NCBI GenBank assembly: GCA_030445275.1
Contig: JAUCSE010000013.1
Span: forward strand, 62,001 to 126,000
Reading direction: 5' to 3'
Source: Mucilaginibacter sp.
Lineage (GTDB): Bacteria > Bacteroidota > Bacteroidia > Sphingobacteriales > Sphingobacteriaceae
DNA: 64,000 bases
How positions within the stretch are numbered: position 1 is the stretch's first letter; each line of letters begins with the position of its first letter. Positions 1 through 9,402 of this stretch are shown piece by piece. The notes under the pieces are model-generated. The model did no database searches. It was not told the origin of the DNA and saw only the letters and a program-made list of their open reading frames with translations. The position numbers and the translations under genes were made by a program.

Positions 1-1049
1 ATATACCGATAAGTGCGAAAATTTAACGTTGTGAATGATTGCCCCTGGCTGCCATCTGCGATCAGGCTATCTATTCTTCCTACAAACTCCTTTCCCTCTA
101 TGTCATTCCGGTTACCTTTACGTGTACCACCACTGCCTTTTTCGTAAAGCGATTCAGCGTAGCCAAGTGACATACCTGCAGCCTTGCCACCGCTAAAATT
201 TAACGTTACATAGGCATTTGTTTCAAAGGTTTGGTCGAGCAATAAAGAAACTGTGGTGTTTGCAGGGATGGTTATTGAAGTCTTTTTTTCTGGAAACGTT
301 GGTGGAACACTCATGCCAATTGCAGTGCGTAATTTAAGAATGCGCTGATAAGTCATTTCTCTTGGGGGCAATGATGACGGCACCAATGCCCAATTGATAC
401 CCCAGGCCGTACCTTTAAGTTTCCCTTCAGACACCATAGCAGCCCCGAGCCAGGCGCTATCATCATAACCTGCAGATGTCCAATCGCCTTTAACTGCTTG
501 ATTCATATCTACCATTTCGCCTTTGCTGGCAGCAAAAAAATAACCGGGGACAGGCTGATGCCCTGTATCACGGATGCACTTCCAGGTATTGTTGGTGTTT
601 AATGTTTCTTCTGTTGGCGAATCACCCTGTAAAACAAAACCTGTGCGTACACTGATTTGTGCTGCAGGACTGTATTGTGCTTCATTCCAAACAAGCGCAG
701 CTATTGTATTTTTCCCTGCAGACAGATAGGGAGCCAGATCAACCGTTTCATAATTCCAGTAATAGGTGTCGCCTCGTGCCGGGCCTAATGATACCAATTT
801 ACTATTGACATACAACTTATAACGGTTATCTGCCGATACATGCACGACGAACGCTGCTGGCTTAACAGCAAGATCAATATGCTTTCGAAAATAAAAAATG
901 CCATACGTGATCCCATTATCACCGGGTGCGGTTATCCATTGCGCATTCCATCGCCTCAGGGCCGCCGGATTAACTAAAGGTTGTGCATAGGCGCATTCTG
1001 CCGTCAATAAGCCAAAGACGAACAATAAAATAAAAAGGAAAGGTTTCAT
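1..1049 (-). CDS. alpha-L-rhamnosidase (GH78), N-terminal part, cut by window edge
   Basis: I translated this from the minus strand; it stays open from the ATG at 1049 to base 1 (about 349 codons), so the C-terminal catalytic part lies outside the window. The first 22 residues form a signal peptide ending near AYAQ. The next part begins with 'RRWNAQWITAP' and has the jelly-roll segment with LYVNSKLVSLGPARGD (about residues 65-85), typical of the N-terminal domains of Bacteroidota GH78 rhamnosidases. The last visible residues, TLNFRTYRY, match the segment just before the catalytic barrel of that family. The family hydrolyses terminal alpha-L-rhamnose from glycans, and the product would be periplasmic or surface-exposed. 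A LacI-type operator lies 52 bp upstream. The catalytic residues are not visible, so activity is inferred. Confidence 0.82.
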   Translation of the reverse strand, partial: MKPFLFILLFVFGLLTAECAYAQPLVNPAALRRWNAQWITAPGDNGITYGIFYFRKHIDLAVKPAAFVVHVSADNRYKLYVNSKLVSLGPARGDTYYWNYETVDLAPYLSAGKNTIAALVWNEAQYSPAAQISVRTGFVLQGDSPTEETLNTNNTWKCIRDTGHQPVPGYFFAASKGEMVDMNQAVKGDWTSAGYDDSAWLGAAMVSEGKLKGTAWGINWALVPSSLPPREMTYQRILKLRTAIGMSVPPTFPEKKTSITIPANTTVSLLLDQTFETNAYVTLNFSGGKAAGMSLGYAESLYEKGSGGTRKGNRNDIEGKEFVGRIDSLIADGSQGQSFTTLNFRTYRY

Positions 1050-1100
1050 TAGGTTATTTTTTGGTTTGATAATAATATCAATTTAACAGAATAAAACAAA

Positions 1101-1112
1101 TAAATCGTTTTA
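1101..1112. promoter_or_regulatory. LacI-type operator upstream of the GH78 gene
   Basis: The 12-mer TAAATCGTTTTA differs at one base from the palindrome TAAATCGATTTA and is followed by GC. The ten bases TCGTTTTAGC recur exactly at 17431-17440. The central CpG is typical of LacI-family operators. Confidence 0.6.
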
Positions 1113-1218
1113 GCATAATTAGATAAAAGTCAGGAAATGGAATAACTAATATGCTATTCTAAAGAATAGAACGCACTCCATCCGGATAGTCTAAACTCCA
1201 TTTTTGAAGACCCGGCAA

Positions 1219-2244
1219 TTAGACGGAGCTTTTTAACGATGAACTTCGGATCTTTAGATCAGTTCTCAAAATTACAGATCGTGATCTGAGGGATGCCGAA
1301 CGGTCATTAAGTTTATCCAGCAAGACATTGATCACATAATCTGCGATTTCCTCAACTGGCTGCGCTATGGCCGTTATCGGGGGCGAATGGAGCTTAAACA
1401 CATCGTAATCATCGAAAGAAATGATCGCCAGGTCAGTCGGGGCCTTTTTATCCAGTTCTTTCATCACTTTCAGTCCACAGGTACCAATGTGGTTGGTGCC
1501 AAAAAGGATAGCATCAAGGTCTGGATTTCCCTTCATAAAATCGCGTAGCGGATTCATGATTAACTCTTCGTCCTGATGAAATGCTATTTCTTTAATGATA
1601 GCCTTCAGTCCTTTGCTTGTAATAGCATCCTGGTAGCCTCTTACCCGGTCAAGCATTTGCGTCTGCTGTGAGGCGAAAGTTACCAACGCAATGTTTCTAA
1701 AACCTTGATCTATGAGATGCCTGGTGGCGTTATAAGTGCTGAAAAGGTTATCAACTTCAATAAAATCAGTAGCTACATTTGGTAGGTGCCTGTCAAATAG
1801 CACAACGGGCATGCCATCGTTGATGAGCGATTCGATATCTTCCTCGATACCTTCTGGTGGGGCTATAATGTAGCCATCCACATGCCGCTCGCGAAACATG
1901 CTAATCAGGTCCCGGGTTTTCTGAGTATCGTTGTCGGTACTGCAATAAATAATTTTGTATCCGTTTTTATAGGCGCGGTCTTCAATTAAGCGTGCTATGC
2001 TGGCGAAGAAGGGGTTGGAGATATCTTCCACCATCAATCCAATGGTGTTTGATTTACCCGTACGTAAGCTTTTGGCCAGGGAGTTGGCCTTGTACCCCAC
2101 TTCGGCCACGTATTCCATTACTTTTTTCACCAGATCACCACTGATGCGCTTTTCCTGGGCACGACCATTTAAAATAAATGATATAGTAGTTTTTGATACG
2201 TTTAACGCATTGGCAATATCAACAATAGATAATTTCTTTTTCAC
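1219..2244 (-). CDS. LacI-family transcriptional regulator
   Basis: This 341-residue protein has an N-terminal LacI helix-turn-helix (about residues 5-27, 'IVDIANALNVSKTTISFILNG'), a hinge helix near residues 50-62 (NSLAKSLRTG), and a periplasmic-binding-protein-like ligand domain from 'NTIGLMVEDISNPFF' to the end. Length and layout are normal for the family. Such proteins bind palindromes with a central CpG into which the hinge-helix leucine inserts, and release DNA on sugar binding. Nine to ten sites of exactly that type lie upstream of genes in this locus, two of them in front of this gene, so I infer it is the local repressor and controls itself. The ligand cannot be read from the sequence; a rhamnose- or fucose-type sugar is plausible from the neighbours. 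Confidence 0.95.
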   Translation of the reverse strand: MKKKLSIVDIANALNVSKTTISFILNGRAQEKRISGDLVKKVMEYVAEVGYKANSLAKSLRTGKSNTIGLMVEDISNPFFASIARLIEDRAYKNGYKIIYCSTDNDTQKTRDLISMFRERHVDGYIIAPPEGIEEDIESLINDGMPVVLFDRHLPNVATDFIEVDNLFSTYNATRHLIDQGFRNIALVTFASQQTQMLDRVRGYQDAITSKGLKAIIKEIAFHQDEELIMNPLRDFMKGNPDLDAILFGTNHIGTCGLKVMKELDKKAPTDLAIISFDDYDVFKLHSPPITAIAQPVEEIADYVINVLLDKLNDRSASLRSRSVILRTDLKIRSSSLKSSV

Positions 2245-2308
2245 TTGTTTATATTAGTTATTTCAAATATAGAGGTAATATATCAATGGTGATTGTGATG
2301 GACTTCAT

Positions 2309-2320
2309 TTAATCGATTTA
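2309..2320. promoter_or_regulatory. LacI-type operator 1 upstream of the lacI-like gene
   Basis: The 12-mer TTAATCGATTTA has one mismatch to TAAATCGATTTA. It sits 65 bp upstream of the regulator start. Its centre is exactly 21 bp from that of the next site, two helical turns, so two dimers could bind on the same face of the DNA. Confidence 0.65.
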
Positions 2321-2329
2321 TTTTAATGA

Positions 2330-2341
2330 CAAATCGATTAA
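2330..2341. promoter_or_regulatory. LacI-type operator 2 upstream of the lacI-like gene
   Basis: The 12-mer CAAATCGATTAA has two mismatches to TAAATCGATTTA at its outer bases but a perfect AAATCGATT core. It pairs with the site at 2309-2320 and suggests autoregulation. It also lies between the stop of the transporter gene and the regulator gene. Confidence 0.62.
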
Positions 2342-2382
2342 CTAAACAGCTTTTAAAACAAACATAGCGCCTGTTTTCCCCA

Positions 2383-3624
2383 CTATACCGACTTTTTATT
2401 TAATCGTGGATAGCTAAAACCAAATGCAAATATGACCAGGTAGCAGAGAATAGGTAAATAATAAGCTGTAGCTACGTTATGATTGGCGATTAAGCCCATT
2501 AAATAAGGAAACAATCCCCCTCCAACCACCCCCATTACAATCAGTGATGATGCCAACTGAGTATGCGGGCCCATGTCTTTTATACCCAGGCTGAATATTG
2601 TTGGAAACATAATGCTGAAGAAGAAATTCACAAACAACAGGGCGATGAACGACGGCCAACCGAAACCCTGAGCAACAATAATACACATGATGATATTGCA
2701 AAATGCAAATGCGGCCAGCAACTTGTAAGGTTTTATAAACCTCATCAGGAAAGTACCTGCAAAGCGGCCTATGATCATCATCACCATGCTCAAGGAAAAA
2801 TAATAGCCTGCGTTTTCATCAGAAAAATGCATTACGTCATGACCGTAATTAATAAAAAAAGCCCATGTGCCACCTTGTGCAGCTACGTTAAACAATTGAG
2901 TTATAGCAGCAAAAATAAAATGCCGGGGCCTGATGTCTACCTTTTTTTCATCCACATTCAATAAGGAGTCGTTGGCATATGATTCGTCTGATATGATGTG
3001 CGGATCCGTTAGCGGGGGTACTTTTATAAATGAAAAAAGCAGCGCCACTACGGCTATAACGGCTCCTATGATGATGTATAGTTGCTTTACTGATACCAGA
3101 TCGTTCGAATGCTCCTGACCTGCTTTTAATATAAAATAGCTGCCTATAACCGGGCCAATAACACCACCTACCCCGTTAAAAGCCTGGGAGAAATTTATAC
3201 GCTGATCACTGGTCCGTTGATCGCCCAGGGATGCGATAAAGGGATGCGCCACGGTTTCGAGTGTAGCCATTCCACAGGCAAGCACAAATAACGCTATCCT
3301 GAAAAATGTAAATGACTCGGCATTAGCCGCAGGAATAAACAGGAATGCACCTATGGAATAAAGGGTTAACCCCATGAGTACGCCACTTTTATAACCAAAT
3401 TTTTTCATGAACATCCCCGCAGGAATACCCATTACAAAATAGGCGCCGAAGATAGAAAACTGTACCAATGCCGATCTCGACTTGGTAATATGCAGCACAT
3501 TTTGAAAATGACGGTTCAAAACATCACCAAGCGTCATAGATACGCCCCACATTAAAAACAGGGAGGTTACAAATATTAATACGATAAGATACTTGCGTTC
3601 GGTAAATTTGGGTTGGGTACTCAT
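2383..3624 (-). CDS. FucP-type sugar/H+ symporter (MFS, FHS family)
   Basis: This 413-residue inner-membrane protein has about twelve hydrophobic segments in two halves separated by a polar loop near residues 205-235. The N-terminal stretch 'FLMWGVSMTLGDVLNRHFQ' and the segment 'CGMATLETVAHPFIASLGD' (about residues 117-135) resemble L-fucose permease FucP and relatives of the fucose/galactose/glucose:H+ symporter family. It should import a released monosaccharide with a proton. The exact sugar is not certain: fucose, rhamnose or another hexose are possible. It is a single-gene unit with a perfect LacI-type operator 69 bp upstream, so induction together with the glycosidases is likely. Confidence 0.85.
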   Translation of the reverse strand: MSTQPKFTERKYLIVLIFVTSLFLMWGVSMTLGDVLNRHFQNVLHITKSRSALVQFSIFGAYFVMGIPAGMFMKKFGYKSGVLMGLTLYSIGAFLFIPAANAESFTFFRIALFVLACGMATLETVAHPFIASLGDQRTSDQRINFSQAFNGVGGVIGPVIGSYFILKAGQEHSNDLVSVKQLYIIIGAVIAVVALLFSFIKVPPLTDPHIISDESYANDSLLNVDEKKVDIRPRHFIFAAITQLFNVAAQGGTWAFFINYGHDVMHFSDENAGYYFSLSMVMMIIGRFAGTFLMRFIKPYKLLAAFAFCNIIMCIIVAQGFGWPSFIALLFVNFFFSIMFPTIFSLGIKDMGPHTQLASSLIVMGVVGGGLFPYLMGLIANHNVATAYYLPILCYLVIFAFGFSYPRLNKKSV

Positions 3625-3692
3625 TATACAGGTTTATTCAGTTTTTAATTGGTTGCCGTAAATTAGTTGAAATGTTTGAAAATAAATAGCAC

Positions 3693-3704
3693 TAAATCGA
3701 TTTA
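3693..3704. promoter_or_regulatory. LacI-type operator upstream of the sugar symporter gene
   Basis: TAAATCGATTTA is a perfect 12-bp palindrome with a central CpG, 69 bp upstream of the transporter start. It is the consensus version of the site repeated through this locus. Confidence 0.72.
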
Positions 3705-3806
3705 TTTTTTTTGCGCGAAAGGCTGCAATTGTTTTATCCAAACACTAACCTGGTAACCTTGCAATTTCACTACCCGATTTTTATGGGATCGTTATAAGGA
3801 TAAAGT

Positions 3807-6089
3807 TTAATTTGACGCATTTTTGGAGAGCGAAAAAGGTTTGTCTTCAGCAGCCAGGCCGCGGATTGTATTTGGTTTATCACCCATTTCAAAGCGCAGG
3901 ATACCGCCATTCATGATATCGCCGTGTTTGATAAAATTGTGGGAATAGGGTTTACCGTTAAGTGTTGCCGATTGAATATACACGTTTTGTTTACTGTTGT
4001 TATTGGCCTCAATGATAAACTTTTTGCCATCCTCCAGGATGATGGTCATTTTTTTGAATGCAGGGCTGCCTATCACATATTCATCCGTGCCGGGGCAAAC
4101 GCTATAAATACCTGCCGTGCTCAGCACATACCATGACGACATCTGACCTTCGTCCTCATCGCCAGGATAGCCGTTTTCGCCGGCGTTATACATTTTATCC
4201 ATTACCTCGCGTAGGTGTTGCTGCGCTTTCCAGGGTTGCCCGGCATAGTTATACAAGTACAATAGGTGATGAATCGGTTCATTGCCTTGCGCATACTGGC
4301 CCATTTTAAAAACCGCCATTTCGGTCATTTCATGAATTACCTGTCCGTAGCCGCCTACTTTGATGGTACCCGGCTCGGTAAAAACAGAATCTATCTTGTC
4401 TATAAAATTCTTATCGCCACCCATCAGGTTTATCAGGCCCTGCACATCCTGAAAAACCGACCAGGTCCAATGCCAGGCATTACCTTCGGTATAGGGGCCA
4501 CCCCAGTCCATCGGGTCAAACGGTTCAATCCAGTTGCCCCTGGCATCTTTGGCCCGCATAAAGCGTGTTTTGGGATCGAACAAGTTTTTATAATTATACA
4601 TCTGTCTGCCAAAAACATTTTCATAATAAGTGTTACCCGTTTGTTTAGCCAGCTGGTATCCGCAGAAATCATCATAGGCAAATTCCAAAGTCCAGGCGGT
4701 TGAGCCCTGAGTTTGGGGTGTATAAGGTACATAGCCATTAGCAAAATATTCTTTCCAACCGGGCCTGCCATTGGCACTACCCCACGGCCCTTTATTGGTA
4801 GCTTCGTGGTAATAAGCAGCCAAAGCCTGTTTCGGATCGAATGTGCGAATACCCTTAACCCAGGCATCGGTTAACAACGAAATGGCATGATTACCCAGCA
4901 TTCCACCCGTTTCGGCTGGGAACGACCAAGCCGGCAACCAGCCGCATTGCTGCTGTGCCTCCAAAAGCGCCTGCACATACCGCCCCTCCATTTTAGGGTG
5001 AATGATGGTATTGAGGGGAAATTGCGCACGAAATGTATCCCAAAAGCCATTATCGGTATACATAAAACCATCATGCACCTTTCCATCATAAGGACTGTAA
5101 TAATAAGGTTTGCCATCTTTACCATATTCAAAAAATTGATGCGAGAACAGGTTGGCATGGTACATACAGCTATAAAAAGTGGCCTTTTCATCCTCAGTAG
5201 CACCTTCAATTTTCATACGGCCCAACAACGTATTCCAAACCTGATCGGCAGCCTTACGGGTATCATCAAAGCCGGGGTATTTGCCCAGTTCGGTTTGTAA
5301 AGTAAGTTCGGCCTGCTCCGGACTGATATAGCTTGAAGCTACTTTAGCCTGTACTGTTTCTCCATCTTTAAACTTCAGATAAGCGCCTATGCCATCCCCC
5401 TCGCCACTTAAGTTTTTGGGCGACAGCTTGTCTTTCTTGTTTTCCCAGGTGCCGTAATCGGCAAAGGGCTTATCAAAGGTGATCACAAAATAGTTTTTAA
5501 AACCTTGCGGTGCCCAGCGACAATTATTCACCCAACCAATAACCTTGTGATCCTGCGGAATGATCTTCACCATACTCATTTTGGTATAGCCATCAAGCAC
5601 CAAATAGGAGCCCTGTCCTTTGGGAAAAGTAAAACGTAAATGCGCGCCACGCTCGGAGGGGGTCATTTCGGCGGTGATATGGTTATCTAGCTTTACCTTA
5701 TAGTAACTGGGCTGCGCTATTTCGTTGTCGTGCTTAAAGGCTGCGGCCCGGGCATCCTCATTAACCACCAGCTTACCGGTAACTGGCATCAGAGAAAACA
5801 CCGCGTAATCATTAACCCATGAGCTACACTGGTGCGATTGCTGGAAACCACGGATGGTATGCACAAAGTACTGGTACTTCCAGCCATCTCCGTTTTTACC
5901 GGTTTGGGCCGTCCAGGTGTTCATGCCAAATGGTAATGCCGTAGCCGGGTAAGTATTGCCATAACTAAACTCATATTTAGTGTTGGTACCCTGCCGGGTG
6001 TTTACATATTTAACCAGGTTTTCATCCTGTGCAAAAATGCTGTTGGCCCATAAAATCGCCGTAAGGCAAGTAAATAACCTTGTTTTCAT
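3807..6089 (-). CDS. GH92 alpha-mannosidase, secreted
   Basis: The 760-residue protein starts with a signal peptide (about residues 1-20, ending FAQ) followed by the GH92 N-terminal beta-sandwich ('YVNTRQGT', 'SYGNTYPATALPFGM') and an alpha-toroid catalytic domain. Family signatures include GFQQSHQCSSW near residue 85, 'GDKNF', GNEPIHHLLYLYNYAGQPW (about residues 625-643) and GDEDEGQMSSWYV (about 662-674). GH92 enzymes are calcium-dependent exo-alpha-mannosidases acting by inversion. The linkage specificity (1,2, 1,3, 1,4 or 1,6) cannot be told from sequence alone. It is 55 bp downstream of a GDSL hydrolase gene and is probably co-transcribed with it under the operator at 6822-6833. Confidence 0.93.
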   Translation of the reverse strand: MKTRLFTCLTAILWANSIFAQDENLVKYVNTRQGTNTKYEFSYGNTYPATALPFGMNTWTAQTGKNGDGWKYQYFVHTIRGFQQSHQCSSWVNDYAVFSLMPVTGKLVVNEDARAAAFKHDNEIAQPSYYKVKLDNHITAEMTPSERGAHLRFTFPKGQGSYLVLDGYTKMSMVKIIPQDHKVIGWVNNCRWAPQGFKNYFVITFDKPFADYGTWENKKDKLSPKNLSGEGDGIGAYLKFKDGETVQAKVASSYISPEQAELTLQTELGKYPGFDDTRKAADQVWNTLLGRMKIEGATEDEKATFYSCMYHANLFSHQFFEYGKDGKPYYYSPYDGKVHDGFMYTDNGFWDTFRAQFPLNTIIHPKMEGRYVQALLEAQQQCGWLPAWSFPAETGGMLGNHAISLLTDAWVKGIRTFDPKQALAAYYHEATNKGPWGSANGRPGWKEYFANGYVPYTPQTQGSTAWTLEFAYDDFCGYQLAKQTGNTYYENVFGRQMYNYKNLFDPKTRFMRAKDARGNWIEPFDPMDWGGPYTEGNAWHWTWSVFQDVQGLINLMGGDKNFIDKIDSVFTEPGTIKVGGYGQVIHEMTEMAVFKMGQYAQGNEPIHHLLYLYNYAGQPWKAQQHLREVMDKMYNAGENGYPGDEDEGQMSSWYVLSTAGIYSVCPGTDEYVIGSPAFKKMTIILEDGKKFIIEANNNSKQNVYIQSATLNGKPYSHNFIKHGDIMNGGILRFEMGDKPNTIRGLAAEDKPFSLSKNASN

Positions 6090-6144
6090 TTGCTTTTATA
6101 ATGGTTTATATCATAACGGATGCGGGCATTTGTTATAGCTCGCT

Positions 6145-6807
6145 TTACTTAAATAGGTTTTGGTAAAACAGATCAGCCGCAAATTTATTACCCACATCGT
6201 TCAGGTGTACACCGTCTTTGGTCAGTATGCCCTCGCTTTTATTTAAAGGGTTATTTTTAACGTTGTAGTCATGACACAAAGTCCTGAAGTCTATCAGATC
6301 GCAACTATATTGTTTAGCCAGACCACGAATGATATCGGAATACTTGTTCAAGTCGCCATCCAGTTCATTGCTATAATCGGTCTTCTCCCCTACGCTGGCT
6401 GGTGTGCAGATAACAACTTTAATATTTTTAGCTTGCATTTTTTTAATAAGCGCCCCATAAAAACGGCCAAACTTATCCCAATCGGTGCCGGTACCAAACA
6501 GGCGTTTGTGCCACACGTCGTTTACTCCTACCCATATTACTACCACACCGGGATCTTTAGTTAAAACATCATCTTCATAGCGCAAATACAGGTCGTAAAT
6601 TTTATTACCGCCAATACCAGCCCCGGTAACTTCAAAATCCTGATCTCTTTTCTCTGCCTTAAGGCGCTGTTCTACCAAGGTTATAAAGCCTGTCGACTGC
6701 ACGCCGTACTCGGTAATTGAATCACCAAAAAAAACTACCTTAACAGGCTTTTTAGTTTGAAAACTGCACAACATAATAATGCCGGCAAGCAATAGGATTT
6801 TTTTCAT
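6145..6807 (-). CDS. secreted SGNH/GDSL hydrolase (acyl esterase)
   Basis: This 220-residue protein has a short signal peptide with a cysteine in 'IIMLCSF', so it may be a lipoprotein or simply secreted. All four SGNH blocks are present: GDSIT (nucleophile Ser near residue 30), the oxyanion Gly in GAGIGGNK, GVND with the Asn, and the DGVHLN His near residue 205. Such enzymes remove acetyl or other acyl groups from carbohydrates. Next to a GH92 mannosidase and in a polysaccharide locus, de-acetylation of the glycan is the likely role. It leads the two-gene unit with the GH92 gene and has an operator-like site 15 bp upstream. Confidence 0.87.
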   Translation of the reverse strand: MKKILLLAGIIMLCSFQTKKPVKVVFFGDSITEYGVQSTGFITLVEQRLKAEKRDQDFEVTGAGIGGNKIYDLYLRYEDDVLTKDPGVVVIWVGVNDVWHKRLFGTGTDWDKFGRFYGALIKKMQAKNIKVVICTPASVGEKTDYSNELDGDLNKYSDIIRGLAKQYSCDLIDFRTLCHDYNVKNNPLNKSEGILTKDGVHLNDVGNKFAADLFYQNLFK

Positions 6808-6821
6808 AATCTTCAGATCGC

Positions 6822-6833
6822 TAAATTGATTTA
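6822..6833. promoter_or_regulatory. LacI-type operator variant upstream of the GDSL/GH92 unit
   Basis: TAAATTGATTTA differs from the consensus only in the central base (TG instead of CG) and is preceded by GC and followed by G, so it extends as a longer dyad. It lies only 15 bp from the start codon, where binding would block transcription or elongation. Confidence 0.55.
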
Positions 6834-6959
6834 GTTAATATATAATTTTTAGTAGTAAGTATCATTTTTCAATGGCATATTTTTAACTCCCATTAACAAA
6901 GGATTTGCAACCTTCTCTTGAACTTTCGATGCAAACTATGTTTTGACCCTGGAAATAAA

Positions 6960-8156
6960 CTATTCACTGCTAATTTTCATCCGTATAAATCTTGGCCTGT
7001 ATAAATTGGGGTGTTTCTTTAAATCGGGTATAAAATCAACAGAGTTTATATTATAACTGATCAGCAATTCGCCCGGGGCGGATAAGCTTGGATGGGCTTT
7101 AGCATTATAAACCACAAAAGTTTTCTCCTCCAGATCGGGTTTGCAATCCCATATCTTAATGACTGGCCCAAATGGACCGTAGGGAGTAGCACCTATACGC
7201 ATGCCTACATCAGCGCTCATCCCTCCAATCTGAAAAACGAGTGCGTACCGACCATCAGGTAAAGCGGTTAAACTTAATTCGTTAGATACGTTTTCGGTAA
7301 CATCGGCTACCTTATTCATATCACCTGCCCAATTAGTGCCATCGTAAAAAGTCCATTTATCAAATTTCTCAAAGTCTTTTGGTAAAATCCGGGCTACCAT
7401 CAGTTTTTTGCCCATGCCACGCACGCCGTAAACATAAATGTAGCCATCAGGCTTTGGTGCACCGGCTTTACTGGTATTTACATAGATGCCCGCGCCAAAA
7501 GAACCGATATCTCCGTTTTTATCCGTGAGGTAAAAAGGGGTATCCATTTGCTTAACATTTTTATAAGGCGGCTTTGCCCCCGAGGGGATCTTTATTAAGG
7601 TATTGCCCACCTCCTTAAAGCCGAATGCACCGGTACCTACATTGCGCACCCGATAACCAAAAATGTAGACGGCATTATTCAGCTCCTGATTTACAAAGCC
7701 ATCGCCCAGCCAATAATAATCGCTAGGATCGGTTTGAGTAGTACGGGGTATAAATACCGATTCCGGAGCGCCTTTTTTATCAACATCCCAGGTAAATTTC
7801 ATTTGCTCCACTGCAGGCATTATTCCATTTAAATAAGCAACCGAGTTATGGATCATTTTATAACCTGCTGCCATGGTGTCATTTTCAATCCTACCGATCA
7901 TGCTATCGCTGAAGATGAACAGGATCTTATCGTTGGCTTTGGCCTGTTTGTTTTCGATACCATTGAGCGGGATAGTATAGATCCCATCGCCACCAAACCA
8001 GCCCACCTCACGTTTTAAAAGCGCGTTCCACTCGGGCGCTGCCTCAATAGTGAATTTCAGGTCGGTAAGATTTACAGGTTTAGCACTTGTTTGCGCCATA
8101 CTTTGCCTACCTGCAATCAGGCAAAGTAATAGACCGGCAGCTGTAATTTTTTTCAT
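6960..8156 (-). CDS. secreted beta-propeller protein (DUF4185/GH43-like fold)
   Basis: I place the start at the ATG at 8156, which gives a clean signal peptide (MKKITAAGLLLCL...SMAQ); an upstream ATG at 8195 would add 13 residues without a leader character. The mature protein (about 375 residues) has repeated blade-like units: 'GWFGGDGIYTIPL', 'ILFIFSDSMIG', 'YYWLGDGFV', 'YIYVYGVRGM' and a final HP-x5-GELLISYNIN. These resemble DUF4185-type five-bladed propellers related to GH43/GH68 folds. I do not see a confident catalytic triad. It follows the lgt-like gene by 41 bp and is likely the last gene of the SusD-to-propeller unit. Its function is unknown; glycan binding or hydrolysis is inferred from context only. 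Confidence 0.72.
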   Translation of the reverse strand: MKKITAAGLLLCLIAGRQSMAQTSAKPVNLTDLKFTIEAAPEWNALLKREVGWFGGDGIYTIPLNGIENKQAKANDKILFIFSDSMIGRIENDTMAAGYKMIHNSVAYLNGIMPAVEQMKFTWDVDKKGAPESVFIPRTTQTDPSDYYWLGDGFVNQELNNAVYIFGYRVRNVGTGAFGFKEVGNTLIKIPSGAKPPYKNVKQMDTPFYLTDKNGDIGSFGAGIYVNTSKAGAPKPDGYIYVYGVRGMGKKLMVARILPKDFEKFDKWTFYDGTNWAGDMNKVADVTENVSNELSLTALPDGRYALVFQIGGMSADVGMRIGATPYGPFGPVIKIWDCKPDLEEKTFVVYNAKAHPSLSAPGELLISYNINSVDFIPDLKKHPNLYRPRFIRMKISSE

Positions 8157-8197
8157 TTTAGGAGCATATGAATAAATTAATAATCGGGTGTACAAAT

Positions 8198-9364
8198 TTA
8201 TATAGCAGGCTGTTGCCTATGTAATTTATTTTTATCGTTTATAACTAATGATGCAAAACCAATCAAGCCACCCAACACCATCAAAAAGCCGATAAAACCG
8301 GCCTGAGTAACCATCATTCCCAGGATATTGTATTTGGGGTTAATGCGAATCTGTTCTATCAAAAACCGCTCGCTGCCATTTAATACCAGGAATAAAAAAA
8401 ACATAAAACCAGGAATGATTATCTTGTTTCTGAAAATCCACATCAGCACAAAAAACAACAGGCAAATGGTCGCTTCGTACAAAGGAGTGGGATATACTCC
8501 CCGAACCAGTTGATTACAATAATCCCCAGTACAATTAGGGAATGGAATGCCCGCATTAATCGCATTGTGTGGGTATTTGAAAGCCCACATCCATTGGGGC
8601 AAGAAACCGGGCTTTGTAAAATTGTTCACTATTCCCCAGTCACCATCACCAGATAGCTGGCAGCCTATGCGTCCTATGCCATAAGCCAGCATCATGCCTG
8701 GCGAACCGATATCGGCCAGGTGAACCAGTTTCATTCCTTTTTGATGACCAATGTACAGATAGGTGAGCGCCCCAAATATCAATCCGCCATAATAAGAAAA
8801 TCCGCGTACCTTAAATAAAGTACCCATCGGATTGTATAGGAAATTATTCCAGTGTTCCAACGTATCAAAAAGCTTTGCCCCTATAAATCCAAAAAAGCCT
8901 ACCGAAAAAACAATCAAACCCATCAGCATATAAGGATGCACTATTTCCTGGACCAATCTGGGTTGCTCCAGCTCTTTTTTCTTTTTATCTGTATAAACCC
9001 AAAAGCCAAATATTGCACCTGTGAATGCCCCTGTCACCAGGTTTCCTTTTAAAGATAACAGATAGGCCTGCGGATTTGCGACAAAAACAGGATAGTTAAA
9101 CATAGCCCAAAAAGCCTTATAACCCAATAAAAAACCTAGTAACATGTTTACACCGATCTCGGCCAAAGATGCCCGCTTCCCAATCATCACCGTACGATTA
9201 AATGCCTGTATTTTGCCCAGGGCCTCGTACCTCCTGAACTCCGAACTAAAAACCATGTAAGAAAACAAAAAAGACAAAGCCACAAACAAACCCAGGGTTT
9301 GCACTGGAAAGGTAATATTGATCCTGAAAAGGTAATAAAAAAGGTGACCAATTGTTGGAAACAT
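8198..9364 (-). CDS. lgt: prolipoprotein diacylglyceryl transferase
   Basis: The 388-residue polytopic membrane protein carries the Lgt signature in its Bacteroidota form (GRIGCQLSGDGDWG, about residues 226-239), the LYE segment ('YPTPLYEA') and the C-terminal FLIEQIRIN motif. Lgt transfers diacylglycerol from phosphatidylglycerol to the lipobox cysteine of prelipoproteins in the inner membrane. About 390 residues is longer than proteobacterial Lgt (near 290) but usual for Bacteroidota. The unusual point is its place: inside a SusC/SusD operon that itself makes several lipoproteins. It may be the only copy or a locus-specific second copy; the window cannot decide. Confidence 0.88.
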   Translation of the reverse strand: MFPTIGHLFYYLFRINITFPVQTLGLFVALSFLFSYMVFSSEFRRYEALGKIQAFNRTVMIGKRASLAEIGVNMLLGFLLGYKAFWAMFNYPVFVANPQAYLLSLKGNLVTGAFTGAIFGFWVYTDKKKKELEQPRLVQEIVHPYMLMGLIVFSVGFFGFIGAKLFDTLEHWNNFLYNPMGTLFKVRGFSYYGGLIFGALTYLYIGHQKGMKLVHLADIGSPGMMLAYGIGRIGCQLSGDGDWGIVNNFTKPGFLPQWMWAFKYPHNAINAGIPFPNCTGDYCNQLVRGVYPTPLYEATICLLFFVLMWIFRNKIIIPGFMFFLFLVLNGSERFLIEQIRINPKYNILGMMVTQAGFIGFLMVLGGLIGFASLVINDKNKLHRQQPAI

Positions 9365-9402
9365 TATACTAATTATTAATCATAATTATAATTTCATAGT
9401 CC

